In this document: in pieces, positions 9,522 to 21,843 of the stretch
Numbering within the stretch: the first letter of the stretch is position 1
Layout of the letters: each line of letters starts with the position of its first letter
Origin: Auanema rhodensis
Lineage: Eukaryota > Nematoda > Chromadorea > Rhabditida > Rhabditidae
DNA: 64,000 nucleotides
Assembly (NCBI GenBank): GCA_964057225.1
Contig: OZ059895.1
Coordinates: 17,637,688 to 17,701,687 of the forward strand
Direction of reading: 5' to 3'
Position numbers and translations under genes: made by a program
The notes under the pieces: model-generated
The model's input: the letters and a program-made list of their open reading frames with translations, nothing else
What the model was told of the DNA's origin: nothing
Databases searched by the model: none

Positions 9522-12208
9522 TTAGCATGTATTGTACTGAGATAATGAGTTCAAAACGGATGAGCCGACGGGTGTGAAGGCGGATGATGTAGCATTTCCT
9601 GTAGTGGAGGTTGGAAGCTGGAGGCCGCTGGATGCCATGGAAGACAACAGACAATTCAATGTTGCCAGGTATGAGCTGTTGCGGTCTAAAGCTAGCAAGG
9701 CACTGGTCAGATCGAATGGTGATGAAGGAGTAGTTGATGACACCTGAGATGAGGTATCTGGTGTAACCGGTGTAAGAAGCGGCTGCATGAGAGGAGTAGT
9801 ATTGAGTCCTAATGATAAAGGTGTGATCATGTTGCGTTCTACAGATGGCATGAACTGCTGTGGATATGGAGTATGCAGACGCATATGAACTTCAATTTCC
9901 ATCTTCTTTTTTGAATAATAGGGACAGAAAGCACATTTATATGAAAGAAGAGCTCGTGGAACTTGATGGCCTTCCTTGTGTCGGCGCATCATCTCTTCAT
10001 TGCTAGTTTGGTATGGGCATTTCACGCAGGTTCTCTCGAAATCATCCTGCAAAACCAATAGGTAACTAATATTCTGAATTTTCGAAAAATCTTACCTCAA
10101 TATCAAGGTGACGTTCAGTATCAGGTGAGCTATCAGAACGGGATCCAGTGGGCGATAGATCTTCAAATGAGGCAATCGATGATGTAGCCCCTTTTCCACG
10201 ATTGTAAATTGGTGTGATATGAACAATGAGATCTCCGGAACTGCAGTTTTCTGTCTTAGAATGGGCTAGAGCAGCGTCAATGTTGACAAACTGGCTTCCA
10301 CAACGACATTCATATGGCATGACGTTATGGACATTATGCAAGTGGCTGAGCATGACAGATAGTCCATCCTGAAAGAAGAGAGTATAAATCATAATATGTT
10401 TTAATCAGTCTCAAGTTTTAAACAAAAATATAAGAATTGATACAAACCTGCTCGAATAAACAAAGTACGCATCGGTATGAAAGTGGAGATTTGCTGCTGA
10501 CTGGCTCTGGACGATGAATAGATGCAGCTGATGTGTTGCTGGCTGATGTAGATGATGTTGTTGAGCTGCTATCCGATGAAGTTGGACTGTCTTGACGTTG
10601 ACGTTCTGTCTTTTCACAGGCAAAAATCTTAGGCTTGTCTTCCTCAGCTCGATTAACAAGAATAGTTGTGGATGGATCAAATGTCTTTGATCGACTATAC
10701 TTAGATACAACACGAATACCATGTGTTTCTGAAATTTGTATACATCAGAAAATTTTCCAACTGTATTATGAACATACTGGCTACGTGACGGATCAGATCA
10801 GCCTTCCACTTGCTGGTTCTGGAGCAATAACGACATTTGAATGGTCGTTCAGAAGTGTGAACCCGCTTGTGTCGTATCATTTCAGAAACCCATTTTCCTT
10901 GATAACCGCAGGTACTGCAGGTACGTGTTGAAACATCAGGATCTTTTTCCATTCTCTGAAAACAAAATTTTTAAATCTTAGTTTTAAATTTTGAGTATAT
11001 TCATTGTCTTTTTCAGAACTATCTATTTGAACTGTGAGAATGAACCACATGAACTCTTGGTTCTGATCAATTTGAAGAATAAAAGGATTTCTAGTTCGTC
11101 TTCTATACTATTACGATCAAAGTCTAGACGTTTTTTCTAGTTTCTTCTGCACTTTCGCTCCACCCACTTCCCTCACCTTGTTGAAACATGTTGCACTTGA
11201 ATTACGTTCTAGGCAAGCTATTCTCATACGCTTTCATTCTCTTCTTGTGTCATGTCGTCTCAAACACTCTTTACATCTCTCAATTTCTCTCGACATCTTT
11301 GCCACAGTTTTTGTACGATGTATGCGATCGTACATACATTGATTCTTCTGATTCCGGGTCAGTTTCCTGATTCACCAGGTTTGTTTACTCAGTTTTTGCA
11401 ACTGAAGAAGATAACTTCCGCGCCTGTGAGGTCGTTCTCTCGTGCCTGGCAGCGCCAAAAGTACGCCCGAGGACGAGCAAGTTTGTGTCAACAGAAGGAT
11501 GTGTACCGCTCCAAGAGCCAGCACATCCCTTTCCATGCTTTTGTGCAAGTTCAAGCTCATATCTACTACCTGATTGCGAAACGTTTCGCACCATTGGCAT
11601 GATTACGCATTTTCACAACCTCCTGTTGCGTATAATTTCGTTTTTTTTACGAGTTTGCTTGAAATTTGTAACTTGTTACCGTACCTTCATTTCAAGTTCG
11701 TCATCTGGTCCTTCAATAGCTTCCTGTTCCGACAAGTACCGCTTTTGAAATGGCTCACGGCCGTCATCAGCTCTGAAGACATATAGTTAGCATTGGTTGA
11801 ACATTTCTGAAACTTTCACATACCTTCGAGCAACGAGGCCATCAAGAGTATTAGCTGGATTGGCAACTTCACCGCGACGACGTTTACGGATTGCACAATC
11901 AGATGACGCAGGCGACGCCTAAAAAAGCTAATTGAGCAAAATTGCGATAAGGCTCATTTTCGTTATTAAGATAAATTGTTTTTACTATATGCTGATTAAG
12001 CTCAGATAAGTTGCAGTCTACCAGTGTCAAAGCAGAAAACTTTAATTACCTGTGTAGATGATTTTGGAGATCCCGGCTGTAATGCATTCAATCCGGATAC
12101 ATAATCAACATCGCAGCCAATCTTGAAAGCTCCAGATAAGAAGGAGCTTAAATCAAATGTGGGACTGCTAGTAGCAGATGCAACACACGATTCACCAACT
12201 TCGTGCAT
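9522..12208 (-). CDS. C2H2 zinc-finger transcription factor
   Basis: Seven exons splice in frame: 12208-12050, 11918-11824, 11772-11685, 10955-10778, 10728-10448, 10368-10096 and 10046-9522, giving 532 residues from the chosen Met. Six C2H2-type fingers are visible. Fingers 1 and 2 (about 127-172: CSTCGYQ..., CRYCSRT...) are joined by a TSERPF linker. Finger 3 (about 259-282) spans the exon 5/6 junction, and a finger-like CxC variant lies at about 285-306. Fingers 5 and 6 (about 364-413) are CVKCPYQ... and CAFCPYY.... The regions outside are Ser/Thr-rich, and a basic KRRRGE patch lies near residue 69. Finger spacing recalls hunchback/Ikaros or REST-like nuclear regulators, but I cannot assign an orthologue. 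The first exon is preceded by TTTTCAG and stays open upstream, so it may be trans-spliced or may lack 5' exons. Confidence 0.85.
11385..11600 (-). other. Protein-like open stretch inside a zinc-finger gene intron
   Basis: Within the 729-nt intron between exons 3 and 4 a GC-richer minus-strand frame stays open for about 70 codons (…GSRYELELAQKHGKG…). Its stop and unclear splice sites prevent me from adding it to the model. It could be a cassette exon, an alternative C terminus or chance. Confidence 0.2.
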
Positions 12209-13019
12209 TGTTTCACTGAAAATAAAAATATGAAATAGATTGTTATAACTATAAAAATTATTATATTTATATAGAAATATAAGAAATGTATAAGAATGAT
12301 GAATGAAATCAGATGACAACTTTCAAATATACGTATATCCTGTCATAATTCACATAGTATTGGAAAATTAATTTTTAACGCACAAAAAAGAAACTGGAGA
12401 AGATGTAAAAGTTCAAAAAGGCAATAAGATATTATGAACAGATAGATACATCGAAGTATATCTTGAGAGCTAATGACTATAATTAGGAAATATGAGAACT
12501 AAGCTGATATTTTGTGGTAATTCGAATAAATTCATCCGGAATTAGTATATTACTTCAAAAAAGTTGGAGAGAAGAAAAAAGAAACGAAGGAAGAAAACAC
12601 AGTAAAGCATAGATTAATAGAGATATGTGTCCGGAATGTTTCCCTTTAGAAAATTCAGCAGTAAGTTCATCTGAGTAGAAGTACAGATAATTTTGAAAAA
12701 AGTGTTGGAATAATAGATATTATTTTGGAATAGGAATTGATATTACATATTAGTTCTAGCCTTGCTTAGGACAATTAGGAAATTACTCAGATTTCTTAGC
12801 TGAGCAATTTTTGCAAAATGAATATCTAGACTATCAGATGCCGTTGCTGGGGAGAAGCGATAAAGACTTGAAGCTTAAGGGAATGAGGAGCTGTGAAGAA
12901 GTATGCCGGCTAAAACTCAACCTTTTGAACTGGGCTCAGCTCAAAGGCGGTTTAAGCTAAAAGGCACTGTGCCGACCGCTCGGTATGGCTCCAGTCTTCT
13001 GAACTGCTGTTGCTGATGG
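12209..13019. other. Upstream region of the zinc-finger gene
   Basis: AT-rich to about 12.8 kb, then GC-richer. A minus-strand stretch covering about 12,955-13,190 reads as an acidic peptide (…DDFEENLENSLYAESIIHTD…) followed by a Pro/Gln-rich part. It could be a 5' exon of the zinc-finger gene, but I could not join it by splice sites. Confidence 0.25.
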
Positions 13020-13148
13020 TTGAGATGGTTTTTGGGGTGGAGGCTGTATGTGCATGGTGTGTGTATACGTCTGTCTACACTCTCCGATGAATCCTCAGGG
13101 TCGAAGACCTTCTCTAAACTATCTGTGTGTATTATACTCTCCGCATAC

Positions 13149-13369
13149 AGGCTGTTCTCTAGATTTTCCTCGAAATCGTCAGCAGGTCAGTGCCTGTCGG
13201 CTCCAGCCACCCCATGTTTACTCTCGTACAGCGTGGCGACGATTGAAGCGACATCGTCGGATAGGTTGGGACATCCGCAGACGTCGTCATCGAATACGCT
13301 TATTTCTATATTTAGATGATTCAGAATCAGAAGTCACAAGCCGTTGCATAAATGACGCTGATCATACCG
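13149..13369 (+). other. Exon-like plus-strand island with a strong donor
   Basis: After CATACAG at 13149 a plus-strand frame runs to CATACC|GTAAGT at 13369 (…SRTAWRRLKRHRRIGWDIR…, then an acidic DDSESE). A possible next exon starts after CATCAAG near 13443 and soon ends in TAG. The reverse strand also reads well (previous entry), so I cannot decide which strand is coding, if either is. Confidence 0.25.
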
Positions 13370-14383
13370 TAAGTAGTCAGACGATTACGTGAGATTTTCC
13401 ACAACAGTGAATGCGTAATCGAACAGGGCCTATTGCATCAAGGTTGACAATCTTGATCTTCAAGTCCAGTGTATGTGCGGCGTCCACAGGGCAAACATCT
13501 AGGAAAATACTTCCGGGCTGAGACATAAGATCGAAAAGCAGAGTCGAGAGCCAACTTGTATACATACCAGCAATGGAAGAAGACGACGAATCAGGATGAT
13601 GAACACAACAATAGATGTAGACGAACGGGTCAATGTCAGATAAGCGACAGAGAGTGAAAGAAGCACAGACTGAATTTTGAGAAAGTCTATCGTGAAGATG
13701 CTTTTTACTGTTCAAATTAGGTTTTGTCTTTCTAATGCCATACAGAGGAACAGCACTATATAGATTGACTAGCAGTAAAAAGGTAGAATTCGAAAGAGAA
13801 TGAAGAGAGAGAGAGATTGAGAAGAGGACAAAGAGCAATGGAAGAGGTATAGGAAATGGGATCAGCAAAGTTCAAGCGTTCAAACGAATCCGCTGTGATC
13901 ACAAATCAAGATAGTTTATGAATTTTCAAAAAAAACCTCAGGAAAAGATTGACGTTATTCATGTTGCAACGATAAAAGGTAAAACATAATAGATGTACAA
14001 TATGTTTCTGTATTCATATAGATGTAGATATAAAAGGCTCTTTGTAAAAAAAATATAAAAAAATGATTAATAAATGATAAAGAAGAAACATAAGATGAAG
14101 ATATAGTAGTTGCTTTAAGATACAATATTCCAGAAATATCCTTTAGAGATTATAGAAAGTAGAGAGAGTATCATAGTAATATGTATATATAGAGATAGAG
14201 AGATAGAGAGATATCAGTATATCAAGGTAGATGGGGGATAGAGGAGAAGAAGAAGAAAAGGAAAAAAAAGAAAAAAAATCTAAACCGGTACTCAACTTAT
14301 AAATACCCATTCCGTTTTCCTTTTTTAGGAAAAAACACAAAACACGTAAATTCAACTCTTCTCTCTTTATCTAATTCTCTCTA

Positions 14384-14432
<49 letters not shown>

Positions 14433-16849
14433 TTCTGTTCATTATCTTCTTTAAAAAAAAGTTTTGCTCCAGCTACGGCTTTTTTAATATTACTGAATAA
14501 TCTTAGAGGTGATCGAAAATGATTAGAACCAGGTGGTGACGTTCCGATCACGGTACGGCTGAGCAAGTTTTGTTTTTTTAGTAGCAGAAAACAACAAAAA
14601 ACGTTCTTTTCATCCATATCATATTATTATGATATATTTATAAAATTGATCAGTTAAGTTTAAGTCCAAGTATGCTGATAGGCTCGTTTTGCTGTTTTCA
14701 GCATATTAGCATTACATGAGAATCAGCCATTAAAGCATATCACAAGTGAATGCGTTTATACCATTATACTTCTGACATTATCATCATCATGTCGTTGTTT
14801 TCTTTTCTTTTGTGCTTTCTGATAAAGCCTGAGGGCATGTCAGACTGTTTGGTGAACAACCTGTTCTTCAATCATTGTAAGCAAGCATACATTGATGTTC
14901 CACTATTTTTTTCAAAACTCATTTATTGCATTTTTTTTTGTTTCATGAAAAGAAAATAAACCTTTGATAAAACACCTTCGAACCTATTTGATTCAGAAAA
15001 AAAGCTGATCTGTCTATGAAAATTTCATTCTGAACATGCTGATATCAGAAAATGAAAAGTCCAGAGACATTGAAGCTCTAGAGAATAGAGAGAATGTCAA
15101 AAAAAGAGCTAAAGGTGAGAGAGATGGACATGGGAAACAAAGCAATTTTATGCTACTTTTTCAGAAGTTTATCATAAAAAAATGTTTATATGGCATGTCG
15201 AGCCAGCAACTGATAAAAGGGCACCGTAGAAAGTTACAAAGCTTGGAACTAAGTGGCACGGACGCCGGAAAAATACTGATAATAGGTTGACACACGAGCA
15301 CACGCGTATTCACCATCGTTAGTGTGTTGTTTGAACACTCACATAACATTTCAGATCATTTCATTGTTTCAGCTTCCAAACTATTTTTTTCTGATTTTAA
15401 TCAATATTTCATGAAAAAGATGAAGGGAAGAAATGACTGGAGTGAGAGAGAGAGATATGAAGGGGGTGAGAGAGTACAAGATGGAGGACGATATGGGATA
15501 CAGTTCGCTACTGTTGTTCTCATCGCTGATCGCTGCGGTTTCTCGCTCATTTTGCTGTCTATCGCCCAGGTTTCAGCTTGTGCCAGGTTACATGGCCATC
15601 CTTCTGTTGCCAGCTATTCAGTTCAATGTTTGCTCACGTTTGCATCAAACTATCATTCATGGCTATTGTCCTTTTTTACGGAATGTTGGGTCATCATCAC
15701 AGCATAGCTTCTGCTGAAAACATTTACCAAAAAACAAAATCATCAGGGTTTGTAGCTGGGAAATGAAGTCAAGAGGATATATTTTGTCTTTGAGTCTGGC
15801 TTACAGTCCAAAGCTGTAGGTTAAGAAGTAATTTGAACTTTTCTCTTTTCTCAAGTTTTGCAAGTAAGCCAGTTGGTACAGCAAGTCATCGAGAAAACTT
15901 CTGTCTTGAACGATGAACCATTCGAAAATGGTCGAGAGCGAAAGAGAGAGAGAGACTCATAGAAAACTGAAAATACAAGGAACAGACAATCAGTTTAGAA
16001 TGTAGACACTGAGAGGAGGAACAAGAAGATACAGGTTAGTTGGGAGCAGTTTCCAGATGAAAACTTCCTTGTGCTATTTTGCAATGTTTGCACATCTCGC
16101 GCCACGTTTTTCAAACTCGTCCTTCGTCGTCAGACGCCTTGGGTCGAGTGACCAAAACCAAACAGCTGGTGCCGGCCAACACCATTATCATCTCTACCTC
16201 ACCCTCTCATTCATACCTCAGTATAGACGATGTTATCGTCCGGCTATCGGTTGTCGACTGTTCTAAACACTATATTCTACTTGGATAATGCAAGAGTTTC
16301 GGAAACCGAACATCGAGAAAGGTAAAATAAGCAATGATGCGACACAGACAATTTCAAAGAAGGAGCGAATGATATTCAGAAGATAGAAGGTTGTTGGCGG
16401 ATTCGAAGAACAAGACGAAATGATTAGGATGTATAAGAAGAAAGAGAGAGAAGTAGACAAAGAGAGAGGAAGATATGCAAAGAAGCTTTGATTTTTTTTA
16501 TATTTTCTGTCTGAAATAGTTAAAAATAAGAATCTATACCTGATTGTCGTGTATCGGTTTATGCTTTGTGGACAGTTAATAGATGTGAGCAGGGGATAGA
16601 CGAGTGTCTGAGCCATGCTTCCGGTTGATGTCTTCAATTCGAGTAAGAAACTTCCAGAGAAATTTGATGGTTCTGTTGATATTAGAAAATATTCCAAAAC
16701 AGGAGACAAAGTCAATTAGTGATGACGGTAGTATGTGCTTGTCTTCTATCTAAAGCTCTGCAATAAATTGCTCAGATCTTGCCTTGAAACAATTTGAAAC
16801 ACGACAACGGCTTGAACGACATATCATATCAACGTGATGAAGAAGTATA
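13370..16849. other. Large gene-poor stretch with simple repeats
   Basis: No gene could be assembled. There is a GATA/GAGA-rich tract at about 14,160-14,240 and a (CT)n microsatellite at about 14,384-14,425. GC-richer islands lie at about 13.4-13.6, 15.4-15.7 and 16.06-16.26 kb, each with open frames on both strands and no decisive splice pattern. Confidence 0.4.
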
Positions 16850-17056
16850 ATGAAAATTGATGAGATACTAGACAATCAGACAGTGAAAGGAGAAAAACGG
16901 TGCCGGCCTGTTCCAGAGCCTGATAATGGAGACACCCTCAAGGGGAGAAGAACTCGAGACGATTCTGATAGCTCCTATCAGGGCAATGATCGTGTGCCGT
17001 ATGCTGGCTTGTACCAACTCGAATCTCAGTTCCTATCACCTTCGAGCACTATGATG
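16850..17056 (+). other. Possible first exon of an unrecognised plus-strand gene
   Basis: An ATG opens about 68 codons of plausible charged protein (MKIDEILDNQ…), ending at ATGATG|GTATTT, a usable donor. Two further plus-strand stretches look exon-like: one ending PPPYM|GTAAAC near 17,360 and one reading CPDNADESCRRSS near 17,500-17,570. I could not build a continuous model or recognise a family. Confidence 0.28.
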
Positions 17057-19199
17057 GTATTTCTTTACGATAAAAACTGATCAGAACACAAATCAATGAG
17101 AGCGAGAATGGGGAGAAAGAAAAGCAGATCGTTAATGTTCACCTGCTTCGCTCAGATCTCAAATCTTAAGTTCGGCTAATATCTTTAAAAATGAAGTTTT
17201 CACTAAAGACAAAAAATATCTAACTTTACGGTTTCGACAGAAAAATGATGTTAACGTTGTTGAAAATGTTTGAGAAACTATCGTTTGCGAGTTGCGTGGC
17301 CGAAATGAGCCTCAGATGACCATAGCACACATATCTTCATCACTACCACCACCGTATATGGTAAACATGACAGCCCTCTCGTTATTCTTTTATCGGAATT
17401 TACACAGTAGTAACTGCTTTATTTCTCTATACATGTAGATCTATTGATGCTGCTGCTTATTCACCATCGTGTTCTCAAATGTGATTTTTACGGTCTTGTG
17501 CCCTGACAACGCTGATGAAAGTTGTCGTCGAAGCAGTGATCAGCGTGATAATAGTGAGTCAGAGTTACGATGAAAACAGTGACGTCGACATAAGCCAAAA
17601 GATGTATTCATCAAGAGAAGCTTTGTCTGTATGCGTTCAGTGTGATGCTGGCCATAACGCTTGCTTAAGCATTATGAAGCTCTTCTAATCACATCTAATT
17701 AAAGAATATGTATGAATACATTTTTGTGTTCAGGGAAGGCTGAGTGAAGCAATACTTCATCTTTTCTATTTTATTTTTGATTTTGCTATCACAGTAATAG
17801 ATATTCATAGAAATTGAGACATAGAAAGAGAGAGAGGAAGAAGAAAGAAAGAGAGAAATACAGAAAGAATTCTCATCTAAGTGACTGAATAGTAAAGACG
17901 TGTCAGAGACTGAGCGTGTGAGTTTGATCAGAAAGGAACTTAGCCAAGCATAATGTTTTTCTAGCTGTTCGAGGTGTTTGAAACATCTTGCTTTCTTTTT
18001 TCGAGTATTTGTTAGAAATATTTATATTTTACTTATCCAGAATATAAGTGATTGCTTCGTTAAAGAATTAACTAACATATACATAAGTTTGTTCAAGTTT
18101 ATATGGCATACGGAAGAACTTATGAAGTATTCGAACATTTTCGGGAACGTTCACATAAAAGTCTTGTTGTGTGCGACAGTTATCGAAAAACATAATAGAT
18201 CTCTGAATCACACTACTTAAACCAATTCAAATATTCTCGGACTCCACGTGATTTGGGATCGTCTCGCTAGCCGGAAGTAACTGTTGGCCAGTTAACTGTT
18301 TTCTACTCAACAGTGCAACCTCGGATTATAAACAGTTTCTCTCCCAAACTGCGTCTCTGAATGTATTTCAATCTCTCTGTCTCATTCTCCTGAACTGTCC
18401 GTCTATTACTCCCATCATTTTCAACACTATTGCTCTTTCTTTTTTCTCTCATTCTCCAATATCTCTAAATTTCACTCGAAAAATAACCTTCCATCTCTCA
18501 CTTTGTATTATTTTTTCATCTTATCGCGCTTTCTCACACTGTCCCTTTCCAATGTTTGTTTCTTCCTCTCTCGGGAACTGGGTCCTCCAAAAAGCCAGCG
18601 ATCAGTTTAGCAAGTTACTCATATCTTACGTCCTTTCAGAAGTTTCGTGAAGAAGTAGTGAGAAAGAGGGTTCATAGATTCAATTCGAATCTAAAACATT
18701 TACCAAAGTAAAGAGAAAGAAGATAAGGCTTCAAGAGATAAATATAGAGGAAACATTCTTCAGATGATCCTTGGTTTCTAGCTTTAACTGTTATTTACAA
18801 AACCACCAACTTATTTTAGCGGGAACTGTAAGCTATCGTGAAAGCAATTCTGAGCATCAAAATTTGAATTCCATTTATTATCTCAGCTTTTTACAAACAT
18901 TAACCAGCATTTCAACATTGTTGAAGTTGACCACAGAACATATTTAATTTTTTTTCATTACAAATCACTGGAAACAAAACAGTTTAGAAAAAAGTGTAAT
19001 TGTTGTGCAGCTTTATTTACAGCTCTATACACTTTATGAAAACTTAAAGCATACCATAACCTGTACAAATAACTCCATCCATCAGTATTCTCATCAACTA
19101 CAATACTGTGGTGCTTGTTATACTCTTACTTCTTCAGGAATATACTAAATTTCTACTTTCTATATAATGTGTACATTGCACAGCTTGTCTTTCAAAAAG
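17057..19199. other. Gene-poor stretch, nothing firm
   Basis: Apart from the two short exon-like stretches noted in the preceding entry, I see AT-rich sequence and a CT-rich region around 18.35-18.6 kb. Confidence 0.4.
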
Positions 19200-19541
19200 C
19201 TAAGAAAAGCTTTGAGAATAAGCTTCTACGGTTTGCATTAGACCTGGAAACTCACTGCCTGGACGCGGAAGTAATCGGACGAAGTTGACGGTTCCAGAAG
19301 ACAAAAAAAAAGACAAAAAGTAATGAAATTGTTGGCAAGCAGAGAAAAAGCAGCGAGGGGTGCAAATAAAAAAATCTATTCGAGCTGGTACGGGTTGCGG
19401 CCGCAGAACGTAGCTGGTGCCATGCTCCGCAATCTGCTGTGCAAATCCAAAGTGCGATCTATCTCTACCGTTTGCAAACTCCAAACTGTCTCGCTTTGCT
19501 TGGTATTCTTCGTACCATTCAAGCTGTACTATGCTGAACAT
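19200..19541 (-). other. Unrecognised open frame, possible terminal exon
   Basis: A GC-richer 113-codon minus-strand frame (…QLEWYEEYQAKRDSLEFANG…) ends in TAG. The opposite strand is also open for 85 codons and equally protein-like, so coding strand and reality are undecided. No family was recognised. Confidence 0.25.
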
Positions 19542-21175
19542 TCTACGTCTATGAACAGGGGAATGAGATTAAGGTATTGAAGTGTAAATTTCCTTGAAAA
19601 TGCATCTATAATATGGCTACTGAATTGGCAAGCCAACTAAATTAAGAAATGGCGCTCGACTATCAAGCAGTGGTATCTAAGTATCAATCTTTGATCCTCG
19701 TATAACTCTGTAAAGAAACTCACTTATAATCTTACCAGTCCCTCGAAAATTGGAATCATTTCATTGTTTAGCTTGTTTGATTCCAATACCATAAACTGTT
19801 TGTAAGCATCTGCCCAAATAGTTTGTATTTCAACTTTTAGTTATAAACTATAAAGGGCATTGCTGATCTCAATGATCGAACATATTGCAGGCAAAAATGA
19901 TTTTTCCAACTCAAACAGTAAAATTTCCGCAGAAACTGAATTTTTTGTTTGTGTTCAGCTTCGTTTTCTACTACTACGAATACTCAAACGAATATTCAAT
20001 ACTGTAATAGCAACCCTGGCGAATGAGTAATGTAAAACAATACACATATGAATTATAGGTTGTTGATGAAACACAAATACATATTTTATTTATTCAACAA
20101 CAGTGAACACAAAGTTGGACACCAACCGGTACTAGAAAGAAAGCAACTGTGCAAAACGCTAATAAAATATTTTTTGATTCAGAAATGCGAGAAACTAGCG
20201 TAGTCATGCAGTAGAGAAAAGTCATCTTTTGATCTCCCGAAATAGTTTCAAAGCCAATACGAATGTGCACATCACTTATTAAACCCCATTCAATCGAAAA
20301 TTACCAAGGAAACTAATTCCTATGCATATACTAAGCGAACTGGGTAATATATACGGTTGGATGGAACAAAGCTGAAAGTCCCTTCAGACAAGACCTCTTC
20401 GTAAAATGGTTTCTAATACAACAGAGCTGATTTCCAAGAAGACCATATAGAGAGAAAAACAAGCTGGATGAGCAAAGACAAAGATTAGAAGTATAACGGT
20501 TCATGAATTGAGCTTTGGATTTGAGATAACAGACACAAACCAAGAGGATAAGGAGAAATTTTAAACAAAAACTGTTTCCTAAAATTTGAAGACATTAACA
20601 GAAAATCAGAGATGTATGATGCTGAAGTAAAAAAAGGTACTTCAGTGCTTACTTCAGCTAATTTTGATTATATCTTAACGGAACACTGTAAAACTTCTGT
20701 TTCTTATTGTCCCAGAACTCTCTTATTCTTCTTTACTTTTGCGGATAAATTAAGAAATATGATGTAAGAATATCAAAAACGAGAAAAAAGATCAGGAGAA
20801 ACAAATAACAACAGGCGACAAGTCAAGGGTTTATAAATTAATTTGGTTAAGCTTGTTTTATCATTCCTGATTGATTTGTCTAAAATATTTGCAAAGGGGT
20901 CAACTCGAAAAAGAGTCCTACTGTAAGTAGAAATAACAGGAAGGAGGATCTATAATAATTAAAATTAAACAACTTGAAGAGCATAAGGCGAGAGAAATAA
21001 GAAAAAAGAAGGAATTGATTGTTGCTGTACCCTTCCATGATATGATTGGTTCGCGATCAGCTTTAAATGGCAAGACACCTTACAAAAGCATAGCAGCAAC
21101 CTAGTAGCTTTAGATGGGTAATAGATTCATATAAAAAATAAAGTGAAAATTTTAAAATATCATCCGAATCAATTC
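19542..21175. other. Intergenic, nothing recognised
   Basis: AT-rich sequence with no open frame over 70 codons that looks real; it contains the 3' flank of the dynein light chain gene. Confidence 0.5.
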
Positions 21176-21644
21176 TCAAACAGCAACTGCGAAGACGTAT
21201 ACAACAGCGAGCATAGTTTTACTTTCCCAACGATATTGATAGGTAACTAAAACATACTTATATTCTTTACAAATAACAATTAACACTACTAACCGTCTGT
21301 AGTTTTGTTCCAATAAGAAATAGTACTGACATTAAGCCCAGACCCGTTAGCAATTTGAAGTAAAGAAGATGTAACTGAAAAAAATGAAATAGCTTACATA
21401 TATAACATGTAAAAAATACCAATATATTTAAAAGGCTTGTCATAGCTTACTAGACGTTGTGTGATTTTCTCAACAACTGTCTGATTCCATGCTGCACTAT
21501 CATTTGGATTATAATTATTAGAGCCAATCACGTCTTCCAAAACCTATAAAACTTCTAGTATTTGAATATCATAAACAAATAAATTACCTGATGGATAAGG
21601 TTTTTAACTTCCTCAACTGGGATGTGCTTTTGATCAGTCGTCAT
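21176..21644 (-). CDS. DYNLT: Dynein light chain, Tctex type
   Basis: Four exons (21644-21588, 21543-21420, 21374-21294, 21246-21176) join in frame to 110 residues, the usual family length of about 113. The core matches the DYNLT/Tctex1 fold: WNQTVVEKI helix, KPFKYIVTSSLLQ strand, an SYWN segment and a C-terminal RWESKTM…VYVFAVAV strand. Tctex light chains dimerise on the dynein intermediate chain and help bind cargo. Introns are 44-47 nt. The start lies 200 bp downstream of the IMPase stop on the same strand, behind a possible TTAG acceptor, which suits a downstream operon gene. Confidence 0.93.
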
Positions 21645-21843
21645 AACCTCTCTCAGAACTAAACAATTCGTTGACAGATAATTACAAAGAGCATGGAATG
21701 ATATTGAATGTTCATAACATAAGCTCAAAGAAAATAAGTTGTAAAATAAAACTTTATAAAAGCTATTCTATTTCATTATGAAAAAGTTGGAATGTTATTC
21801 ATTACAAAAATTATTAAAGCCAGAAAAAGAAATGACTAGATTT

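Noticed and set aside
9522-12208. Naming the zinc-finger gene hbl-1 or a REST homologue
   Set aside because: Finger spacing is suggestive, but I could not recall enough specific sequence to assign an orthologue.
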